Source: Neoscytalidium dimidiatum (Eukaryota > Ascomycota > Dothideomycetes > Botryosphaeriales > Botryosphaeriaceae). From it: a stretch of 64,000 nt of DNA. Positions 56,026 through 64,000 of the stretch are shown in pieces. The stretch lies in the NCBI GenBank assembly GCA_037367355.1, contig CM074705.1:1178001-1242000 (forward strand), written 5' to 3'. The notes beneath the pieces were generated by a model. It ran no database searches. It was not told where the DNA came from and saw nothing but the letters and a program-made list of their open reading frames with translations. The first letter of the stretch is position 1. Each line of letters starts with the position of its first letter. A program made the translations under genes and the position numbers.

Positions 56026-57420
56026 GTTGATGGAAGCGAATCCCGGACAGGGAAGCAAAGGGTCAAGAAGAAAAGTTGCCCAGTTGATGCTATTTGTTCC
56101 ATTCTTAATCTTCAGCTGCCGGCTGTTGCACGTTGTCGCTGTAAACGCCTGACAATTCAGCAGTCTTGACTGGTGCCAACGCAGAACACGCCACTCCACT
56201 TGACAGTCGGACCTTGACAGTTGGACATTGACAGCTGGGCAACAGCAATCGTTTCAAAGCGTTAAGTGGTAGATCCTCGCTGCCATCGCACCCACATCTG
56301 CTCCGCACTTCGACATTACTCACCGATGCTAAAAGTGGATAATCGGGACAAGCGTGACGGCACGTGCGTGCACCTCCTAGGCATGGTCTCGGGGCAGATA
56401 CTCCAGGAACAGAAGAAAGGCCAAGGTCAGCAGAGACTACCAGAGACTCTATCATACCGCAAACCTGATGGTACCGACTATCGGCAAAAGCCCAAAGATG
56501 GGCAGGACAGTCATAGGGGCATAGGTGTTTGGCCGGACGATCGTGTCGGCAACGTGAAGACATGACCGGATGACCCAGATAACGAGTTAAATACCTGTCA
56601 AAAATGTTGTATATGTACGAAAAAGACCTGTTGGGCGTGGTGGTGTTTCTATATCTAAGACCAGAGAGAGCGGGCTAGTGGGATGGGATAGGAGTTTGAG
56701 GACTGCCGGTGTCCTAGACTCGATTCTCCTTGATTTGGGTATTTGCAGGTCCAAAAAAAAAAAAAAACAACAGAAAATCCTGGATCATCAAGGATTCGGA
56801 AAGATGGACAAGGATCGCCGGTTGAGGTGATCCTCTAGATACCCACATAGGAGAACTATGCAACTTGAATCCAGGCAGCTCTTTCTTCGTGCTTCCAGCC
56901 TTTTGCTTGCACTTCTCTGTTCTGATGGAAGATTTTACCTTCTGGATCTTGCCGGAAGTCTGCGTTCAAGCAACCGGGGGCGCGGTGCATCATAGAACAG
57001 GTGCTGGTGCCTAAACAAAGCTGGGAGACAGCGCTTAGAGTTGCATCAGAGAACTGCGCTTGTGGGCAACCAGCGCTAGGTCGTTCCAGGCCTTCTGTGG
57101 CTGAAGTAAAACAGCTGGCTTTATCCAAGACGAAGTTCTGACGCGCGGGAAGGCAATTTGGTAGATAAGACTGCTCAACACCAACCATGTGTGCGCCGAG
57201 GAAGACAGTGTTGAGTTCTGGTGAGTGAGTCGCGATGACGTTTTGGATCGGGCCGAAGGCGCCAGGCGGACGTTCGGACAACTGTCGGCAATGAATTTAT
57301 CATGGAATGTGCAATGAGACGAATTGCTTGCCGTATCTTGTCCTCCCCGGCGCGGATGCATCCCGACCTGCGCAACCCAACTGCGGCTGACTCAAAAAAA
57401 ATCTAGATGCACTCTACCAC
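56026..57420. other. Spacer between Cys-rich gene 2 and SUA5
   Basis: About 1.4 kb; both flanking genes start at its edges, so it is a divergent promoter region. It contains an A14 run at 56754-56767. The minus-strand open frame 56856-57281 contains several Cys but begins with TTG and resembles nothing known; I do not call it. Confidence 0.5.
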
Positions 57421-59010
57421 ATGCCCACCTTTCCCAATGCCTGCATCACCAGGTTTCCAACGTCGTCCGCACGCAGAATCTGCAGCCCGGTGTCACTGTG
57501 CACTGCCGCCGCAAGTTTTCCACGCCATATCGCCACCATGAGCGCCACGCCTGACGTCGCGGCGAACGGGCACGCGACGACCTCCGCCAACTCCACCACC
57601 ACCATGAAGCCTAGCAAAACCAGCATCCTGCCCGTTGATGCTTCCAAACTTGGCAAGATAACTCTCTCTCGTCCGAGTCCAGATGCTCTGCTCGAGGACT
57701 GGGACATCTCCTGGGCAGACGGCGGCCCCGACATTGCACACCTCCGGCAAGCCGCGCACGAAGTCCAAGAAGGCTCCCTCCCCGTCGCCTTCCCTACAGA
57801 AACAGTCTATGGTCTAGGTGCAGATGCTACCAGTAGTTCCGCCGTCCGGGGCATCTACGCCGCGAAGCAGCGGCCCTCCGACAACCCACTGATCGTGCAT
57901 GTCGCCTCTCTATCCCAACTCCGCCGCCTGCTCCAACCGCCCACCACCACCGCAACCCCTCCATCGAATCCCGCCGACCTCATCCCACCCATCTACCACC
58001 CGCTAATCCGCCGCTTCTGGCCCGGGCCCCTTACTATCATCCTCCCGCTCCCGTCACCATCCCCACTCGCGCCCGAAGTCACCGCCGGCCTCTCCACCTT
58101 CGGCGCGCGCATGCCAGGCTCGCTCACCGCGCTCCTCCTCATCCGCCTCGCCGACCGCCCCATCGCCGGGCCCTCGGCCAACGCGAGCACCAAGCCCTCC
58201 CCCACGGCCGCCGAGCACGTCGCGCACGACCTGGCCGGCCGGATACGCACGATCCTGGACGGCGGCCCCTGCGCCGTCGGCGTCGAGAGCACCGTCGTCG
58301 ACGGCATCTCCGGCGACACGCCCGTCATCCTGCGCCCCGGCGGTGTCAGCATCGACGAGCTGCGGCAGTGCCCCGGCTGGGAGCGCGTCGGCGTCGCGTA
58401 CAAGGACAAAGCGGAGATGGGGCAGGAGGACGAAGGGCGGGCGGGCGCGGGCAAGAAGAGGGAGGCGCCGAGGGCGCCGGGCATGAAGTACAGGCACTAT
58501 TCGCCCCGCGCGCGGGTCGTGCTGTTCGAGGCCGGGGCGGGCGTGCCGGGGCGCGAAGCTGCGGGGGCCCAGAAGAGGGTTGGGACGATCAGGACGAAGA
58601 AATGGCCGAGGGGCTGCGGTCTACCCGTCGTGCAAGCGGAAGCGCAGGACGGCGAGAGCGCAACGGGAAACGAGGGTGCGGCACCCGTGGTCACGAACGG
58701 CGCCGAGCAGGTGCCCCAGCACGGCGCTCAGGGCTTCTCGAAAATGCTCGACGCGCTGACCGTCCGCCCGACGCCCAAGCCGCAGCGTTTGGTCTCCGCG
58801 GACGCCGCGGACCAGGAGATCTGGGAAGTCGATCTGGGCTCGGAGACCAAGGACATCGCGCGCGGTCTTTTCTCGGCGCTGCGCGAGCTGGATAGGAAAG
58901 ACGTGGACGTCATTCTCGTTGAAGGCATCGACGAGAGAGAAGGAGATGTGGCCGCCGCTGTAATGAACAGACTGCGGAAAGCGGCAGAGGTGGAAGTGAA
59001 AGGCTCATGA
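57421..59010 (+). CDS. SUA5: SUA5, threonylcarbamoyl-AMP synthase
   Basis: Makes threonylcarbamoyl-AMP from threonine, bicarbonate and ATP, the first step of t6A37 tRNA modification. One exon; 529 aa from the first ATG, 490 aa from the ATG at 57538. The YrdC domain (from about residue 107 of the long form) shows GSLPVAFPTETVYGLGADAT, the KQRPSDNPL nucleotide-binding motif, FWPGPLTI and PSANASTKPSPT. The Sua5 C-terminal domain follows after the linker YRHYSPRARV. The first 39 residues are Arg/Ser/Thr-rich without acids, like a mitochondrial presequence. The first ATG has a poor context (CACATGC), the second a strong one (GCCACCATGA), so leaky scanning could yield mitochondrial and cytosolic forms. 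Enzyme identity is very secure; dual targeting is inference. Confidence 0.94.
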   Translation: MPTFPNACITRFPTSSARRICSPVSLCTAAASFPRHIATMSATPDVAANGHATTSANSTTTMKPSKTSILPVDASKLGKITLSRPSPDALLEDWDISWADGGPDIAHLRQAAHEVQEGSLPVAFPTETVYGLGADATSSSAVRGIYAAKQRPSDNPLIVHVASLSQLRRLLQPPTTTATPPSNPADLIPPIYHPLIRRFWPGPLTIILPLPSPSPLAPEVTAGLSTFGARMPGSLTALLLIRLADRPIAGPSANASTKPSPTAAEHVAHDLAGRIRTILDGGPCAVGVESTVVDGISGDTPVILRPGGVSIDELRQCPGWERVGVAYKDKAEMGQEDEGRAGAGKKREAPRAPGMKYRHYSPRARVVLFEAGAGVPGREAAGAQKRVGTIRTKKWPRGCGLPVVQAEAQDGESATGNEGAAPVVTNGAEQVPQHGAQGFSKMLDALTVRPTPKPQRLVSADAADQEIWEVDLGSETKDIARGLFSALRELDRKDVDVILVEGIDEREGDVAAAVMNRLRKAAEVEVKGS

Positions 59011-60135
59011 GTGTCCGTGTGAGTACCTCTCGTGCGATGCTTATAGAGCTTGGGTTATTACTTGGGAGCGGTAGAAAGGCAGCCCCTTGCACCTGGATAG
59101 ATTATAGACGGATGCTTGAAAGCAAAATTAGCATTGACAGAGAAGAAATGAAATTATCATGTGCACGCGTCGTGAAGAGAGCTAATATATATTGTACAGT
59201 GATGGAATGGTAATATTGAGATCTAGGTTTTTATTTTTACCAATACTCCTGCCAGTGAACTGCCTGTATACAACATCGCGCCAGCTTTTTTAAGTGCAGA
59301 AAGTGGTTTTAGTTGCGTACAGCGATGTCAACTCAGCAAGCACCGTCTTGCTGATAGAAGTGGTCCTTCTTTAGTTCTCCCGGGCGTGTGTCAAGCTTGA
59401 AGCGATTCCGTTCCCTTCTGCATATTAGGAAAAAAAACCCCCACTTCTTCCACCTTGTCCCCCGGGGCTTCCGTCCTGCTATCTGCAATAGAGTAGAGAG
59501 CACAGAAGTAACCCTGAACTTTGTCACCTGCGTGGACCCCTAAGCAGCATCTTATGTGGGCATTTCCGCTTCCCCAATATCCCCCTTTTCCCCACATGAC
59601 ACATCCACTCGTAAGAAAAGAAAGTTTACCTTTGCTACCAAGCTTCTACAGCCGTGCCCTTTCCATTGTAACTCTTCCAGTATCTCCAGCAGTTCCCATA
59701 GGCCTGATTCAATGAATATCTTGACGAAACCTTGCCGGTTGGCCCATCAATACCGCCGGTTCGCATTTAGTGTTCGGCCTCGCTTTGCTCCTCCCCAAAA
59801 AAGACATGGCGAGAAGCTTACGGTATCCCGGAAAAGTCTAGATATCCAGATGTCCCTTATCTGCAGGAGGGAGAAAAGGAAAATGAGAAGGTGTAAACGT
59901 TACACCCGTGCTGACAGAAGCTTGATTCTGCCCGTCCCTCGCGCCCTCTTCAGCATTTGACGTGGAACTGTTCCGCCGGCATCCCAGATGTGAAGGGCTC
60001 ACAATCGTCCTTGGCTTACACTTCTGGCGTGCGTGTAAGTCGCGGCCGGATGATGCTGGGTCGTAGCGGAAAGAAAGGCTTCGTTCAAAAATATGATGAC
60101 AGCGACATGGGGAGCCATTTAGGCCAGCTACAGTC
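59011..60135. other. Convergent spacer, SUA5 / Zn2Cys6 regulator
   Basis: A 1.1 kb stretch holding two 3' ends, AT-rich around 59100-59260. The frame 59556-59960 (plus) contains a basic presequence-like peptide, but nothing further supports a gene. Confidence 0.5.
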
Positions 60136-61998
60136 TCAGACGACCCCAATTTTACCAATGTTGGTATCGTCGGAAACATACTCCAATGGCCAGTGAAGAT
60201 AGTCTCTCCATTCAGGTTCTATCTGCTCAGCAATGGCATGGACGCACCGTTGTCCACGATCGCCAAGCCACCAGAAATTCGCGTGATTATGGAAAACTAT
60301 GCACCAATGTGCGAGGAAGATCAATGCGGCCGGATGTCTCTGACGTATGAGGAAGATGAACTCTGGGGTAACACGGATCGGCCAAATGAGGAGTAGCCCT
60401 GGTTCGCGATCAGGAGGTTGGACCATAATCTGGCGGAAGCAATTGCTCAAGCTGGCAACGGACTGTAAAAGCGTCTTTTGTATGGCCGGGTCGAAGGACT
60501 CGTGCAATGCAATGGCCTTGAGAGTGTCAAAGTGGTCCTGGACACCGAAATCATCCAGGGGAAGCAAGTCCGTCGATTCGAACGGAATGAATGGCCCCAA
60601 CCTTTCGGGAACAAGCATGGCCGAGACAGGACCTTGGGCAACCCAGACGTAGGAAGTTTTTAGGATCTCATTAACGCCTCGCATTAGCGCAAAGACCTCG
60701 CAAGTATCATCGATGGGATCAGGTTGGCGGGGATCCGACGGAAAAGGTAGTGCGGCACACCGTAGCATCGTAGTCAAGCTGGAAAGGGTATATAATTCGT
60801 CGCAATTTTCAGGTGTTATTGTCGGCAACGTCAAGCGGAATCCACTGATGGCCCGGTTCTGATGGTTGGTGGAAATGACAAGCCACTTGGCGCGCTGTTC
60901 CTCGTATAGATGAGCGAGATGCAGGGCTGCTACGCCAAGGATGCCGTGCATAACGGCTTTGCTTGTGTATCCGACACGCGGATATGTGATTTGGTAGCAT
61001 CGCCGTATGCTGTCCATTTCGGATATGGTTAGCGCGGTGTAGGTTGAAAAGTGATGGAGCAGCTGCAGATCGCGTTGCCAGTCCATGACGGCCACGCTGT
61101 CGGTGAAGCGGCCCATGATATCTCGCTCGTGGATAGCCCGTGATAGCATGTTGAACGGATTTTGATCCTTCGCTGGTTGCTGGCTCGCCGGCCACGTGAG
61201 CACTGGGGTGTCATTTTTGCTGGACTCTGACGATTGTGATTTGCTGCTCGATGGTAGGGACTTTAACCGCTCCCGGTCAGATTGCTATTATGACGTCAGC
61301 GACTGTCCATCTTGGCGCTCCAGGGTCGCAGCGTCTGAAGTTCGCTTGGCCTGGAAGGTTGGTGGTGTGGAAAAAGGGCTGGTGTGGAGGTGGACATTGG
61401 GGTACGGATATAAACGCTTATTTCCGCGACCAGGGAAACCCCTCTTGAAGATGTTGATAGTGGGAGAGAGCCACACTCGAGAGCGCTGCCAAAGCGCCCT
61501 GCCGGGCCACGAAATAGAGGAAAATGCCGGAGTCCAGAGGGAAAAAGCACCGTGGTCGGGCTGCGGATACTCACGTTCGAGAAGACGATGCTCTGAGACA
61601 CGGCGTTGGTCGGGCTGTCGCCGGAGGCGTGAGATGTAGACGACGACGCCTGCTGCGGGACCGGCGGGGGAGGAGCGTCTTGCAGAGTAAGACTGCACTC
61701 GACGCCATGTCTGGCACAGTGATTGCAGGGGCGCTGCTCGTCGCACTGGAAGCACGCAGTACATCAGCGCCAGCTCCTGAGTACCAGGCCGGATATCGTA
61801 CGATGTCCAGGAATGATGCAGACGGGGAGAACGGGCAACGTTCTGCGGGCTTCAACACCAACCTTTACTCGCCGCTTCTTGCACTGCACGCATCCGTTTC
61901 GGCTCTTCTTGTGGCCTGCTCTCGAGCGTCAACGCGTCACGCGAAAATCAAAGGGCGCCGTGAACAGCCACCCCATTCCCCCTACCTAAGCGAGGCAT
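60136..61998 (-). CDS. Zn2Cys6 (fungal-type) transcription factor
   Basis: Pathway-specific type regulator with an N-terminal binuclear zinc cluster. Proposed exons 61998-61986, 61915-61863, 61745-61575 and 61284-60136 (461 aa). Joining the first three gives the full motif: Cys13, Cys16, Cys23, Cys29, Cys32 and Cys39, with spacing 2-6-5-2-6, inside GHKKSRNGCVQCKKRRVKC. Exon 1 encodes only MPRL plus one base. Introns 1 and 2 (70 and 117 nt) have good branch sites. The third intron (290 nt, GTGAGT..TAG) is uncertain: the exon-3 frame stays open through most of it, so part may be coding. Exon 4 carries the fungal TF middle region (LLHHFSTYTALTIS, ILGVAALHLAHLYEEQ), as in Upc2-related proteins. 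Target genes cannot be inferred from the neighbours. Confidence 0.85.
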
Positions 61999-63322
61999 TT
62001 TCGCTCGACTGCCGGCAGCGCTGGGTTGCTGGTCTGCAGCGGCGCGCGAGTCGATGGTCGGAACGGTGCTTGGCCGCTGCGTGCTGGTCCGGCGACGTCG
62101 ATGGAAGGCGGCCCGCTGCCGGTGCGCTGCTCCGCCGGGTGAGAAGTGAGTCGCTGTTGTTGGGATGCCTAATGAGAGTGCCACATCGTTCGGCTAGGTT
62201 TGTTGCCCGTTATCCCATCTTCGACGCTTGGCCCTGGCCCGCTGCCGAGAACCGCGAACTGCGAGCTGCGGACTGCGGACTCTCCAACTGGACGGGCAGC
62301 GGCGCAGCGAGCATGCTCGCGGCGGCCTTTAAGGCTGAGGCGGCGCCCGCGCATGAGAGCGTGCCCTGCCTACTGCTTGGCTCACCGACCGGCTTGCCGT
62401 GGCCGTGGGGGTTGCTGCGTGTTGGCTGCGGCGAGGAAGGGGGGGTGTGTGAGGAGGCCAGGCACCCGCGCATCCTGCCTGCCTGCCTGCCTGCCCTGGC
62501 TGATGGGAAAAGACACAAAAAAGCATCAGTAGCACGGCGCGCCGGCCAGCTTACCTCTGTTTCCGCAACGCGCACGCCGCTCCATCAAGGCCGCGGGACG
62601 GTGGCCGCCAGTGCGCGCAGCTGACACGGTCGGCATCGCCTAATCGGGCGGTGGGAGAGACGCTGGGAGCTGGGAGCTGGCGGGAGCACAGCGGCGCCCT
62701 GGGGGCTGCACGTCTTTTAAAGGCTCAACACACCGCAGATTGTGAATCTTCACACGGCCTTCGGCTTGCACGAACGGTTATCCCAGACGGTCTTTCCCGC
62801 GCCGCGGTACGTCCCGTGGGCGTCCGCAATGACGGGAGCGTCAAGGGCTGGCAGTCGCAGCGGCTGCCCCTCTAATTGGCCACTGCGCGGCCTGCTCGCT
62901 TTCGCATTCTGTCTGGACGCCGGATGCCCTCTTGGGACGGAAAGTCCGAACAGTGCACCACCATCGCAACCCTGCCCACCGCTCGCTCGCCTGCAGCAAA
63001 TTTGCGTTTCCTCCTCGTTCCGGCACTGCTCTGCAGCCCATCTCCCCCCGTTGCCATTCGCCCTCAGCCCGATTGCTAATTTGCTTGGCGGGCGCTGTAG
63101 TCATCTGGAACATTGCCCTGAATCATTGCTCTCTAGAGATCCACCAGCCTAACCATAGTTCCGGTCCGTAGACGCCTGCCCAAGTCCAGTGATGCCGTGA
63201 CCCAGTCCTGAGACCCATAGATCTGCGGTAAAAACCCAAACAGCCAGCACCCCCGCCCACCCATGTGCACAGTCCCCTTGTCATTGACCCAGCCTGGTCG
63301 ATTGTCTGCACCCTCCGGCGCT
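61999..63322. other. Spacer Zn2Cys6 regulator / PRI1
   Basis: About 1.3 kb containing the promoter of the regulator and the 3' end of PRI1. GC-rich with short repeats (GAACTGCGAGCTGCGGACT near 62253, CCTG units near 62475). Long open frames across it (for example 61524-62624 plus) are low-complexity and antisense to the regulator's exons; no gene is supported. Confidence 0.5.
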
Positions 63323-64000
63323 TCAGAACTCCATACCATCCGCCTCGTCCCGGCCTCTCTTCGACGCCTTCTCGTCCTTTATCACCCCGTTGACGAACCC
63401 CCGGAAGAATTCAACGTAAGGCCGCAGCCTCGTCTTATCCCAATCCGGAATCTTCTTCGCCGCATCATCCGTCTCCGTTGACCCTGCGTTCGCCCGGGCC
63501 CAATCGTCGATCTCGCCCAACAGCTCCGTGACCGTGGGCACCCCGAGCGGATCAAACTCCTCGACATTCCGAGTGTCTATGGGCACACAGACTCTGCCGG
63601 TGCCGGGATGAACAACAAACGGGGACTTCAACAAGTGGTTCAGCTTCTTGGACACCTCAGCGTCAAGGCGCGGATAAGTATACTCGAGAAGAATGTCCTG
63701 CTTAGCTTCTTTGAGCGCTTTAGGATCAAGTGTGCTTGACACGCCTTCGGACGCAAGCGTGTCGATATCCGCCCACTTTTGAGAAGAGGGTCGCGACGGT
63801 GCAGAGTCCCATTTCTTCTGAAGAGCCGCGGCAAGCTGCCTGTCCGGAATGAGGGACAGTAGGCGAGCTGACTTCTCTGGCGAGGCCCAAGGGTCCTGCT
63901 CGAGGAGAATGTTCGTCTGAAAGTGCGCCCGCAAGATTTTGAGACTCCGCCTGTCGTCGATGTCAGTAAGACTGCCTTGGCATCCGGCGGGATAAGGGGA
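63323..64000 (-). CDS. PRI1: PRI1, DNA primase small (catalytic) subunit, 3' part
   Basis: Catalytic subunit of the eukaryotic primase that makes RNA primers with DNA polymerase alpha. Only the C-terminal part lies in the window. The last exon probably starts at 63950, after a CTGAC branch site and a GACAG acceptor, giving QRSLKIL-like continuity if the upstream exon supplies the first bases. The frame also stays open to 64000, so the boundary is inferred. Family blocks are NILLEQDPWASPEK, TYPRLDAEVSKKLNHLLKSP and HPGTGRVCVPIDT, the end of the primase fold. It ends in a basic tail (SKRGRDEADGMEF). The catalytic Asp residues would be in the missing N-terminal part. Very secure as to family. 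Confidence 0.93.
   Translation of the reverse strand, partial: SPYPAGCQGSLTDIDDRRSLKILRAHFQTNILLEQDPWASPEKSARLLSLIPDRQLAAALQKKWDSAPSRPSSQKWADIDTLASEGVSSTLDPKALKEAKQDILLEYTYPRLDAEVSKKLNHLLKSPFVVHPGTGRVCVPIDTRNVEEFDPLGVPTVTELLGEIDDWARANAGSTETDDAAKKIPDWDKTRLRPYVEFFRGFVNGVIKDEKASKRGRDEADGMEF

Noticed and set aside
56740..56775. A14 run as the tail of a retroposed element
   Set aside because: No target duplication, pol III boxes or second copy could be seen; homopolymer runs are common in this window.
56856..57281. 141-codon Cys-containing minus-strand frame next to SUA5
   Set aside because: Starts at TTG, has no signal peptide and no recognisable Cys pattern; it lies in the SUA5 promoter.
59556..59960. 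Basic 134-codon frame resembling a mitochondrial precursor
   Set aside because: Only composition suggests it; it sits between two convergent 3' ends and has no known domain.
61524..62624. 366-codon plus-strand frame
   Set aside because: Covers the zinc-cluster exons in antisense and then GC-rich spacer; Arg/Ala-rich low complexity without any domain.
1..64000. tRNA, rRNA, CRISPR array or intact transposon
   Set aside because: Eye scans for B-box motifs, regularly spaced repeats, and transposase or reverse-transcriptase motifs found nothing convincing; a tRNAscan or repeat search could still find divergent copies.

Overview
The window looks like chromosomal DNA of a filamentous ascomycete (Pezizomycotina, most likely a Dothideomycete). 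The evidence is its compact eukaryotic genes with mostly 41-70 nt introns, GT..AG ends and CTRAY-type branch points (CTGAC/CTAAC) 9-18 nt before the acceptor, pyrimidine-rich fungal promoters, a Zn2Cys6 regulator and secreted Ser/Thr-rich wall proteins. No operon, tRNA, rRNA, CRISPR array or intact transposon was seen by eye.

Layout. 1-866: 5' part of a GH27 alpha-galactosidase (minus, cut by the window edge). 1100-6691: a DENND6-like Rab-GEF gene (minus) and VAC14 (plus) diverging from one 0.66 kb promoter; both belong to endosome/vacuole traffic. 7403-9851: kinesin-10 (KIF22/Kid type, minus). 11171-12747: secreted Ser/Thr-rich protein (plus). 13176-17160: ZIM17 (minus) and CUL3 (plus), divergent. 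17161-22111: almost 5 kb without a convincing gene, ending in a strong-looking TATA/CT promoter. 22112-23641: GH128 (Asl1-like) wall glucanase. 23642-29341: gene-poor, with a broken formate/nitrite transporter (26373-27573). 29342-31421: MPE1. 32593-35349: SEC24. 35350-37400: repeat-rich spacer. 37401-39728: two-finger C2H2 regulator. 39729-43856: 4.1 kb repeat-rich spacer. 43857-51875: UTP20 (minus), divergent from a CWF19L1/Drn1-like gene (52249-54008). 54526-56025: two convergent small Cys-rich proteins sharing an N-terminal motif. 57421-59010: SUA5. 60136-61998: Zn2Cys6 regulator (minus). 63323-64000: 3' part of the primase small subunit PRI1 (minus, cut by the edge).

Most genes are unlinked housekeeping functions: vesicle coat, vacuole lipid signalling, mitosis, ubiquitin ligation, rRNA and mRNA processing, tRNA t6A modification, DNA priming. 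There is no sign of a biosynthetic cluster or mobile island. Points of most interest are the decayed FNT transporter, the paired Cys-rich small proteins, the two-start arrangement of SUA5, several tandem or non-canonical splice sites, a strong hairpin inside VAC14, and the two long gene-free spacers. Exon boundaries were assigned by hand from splice consensus, phase and protein-family continuity, with no RNA data.
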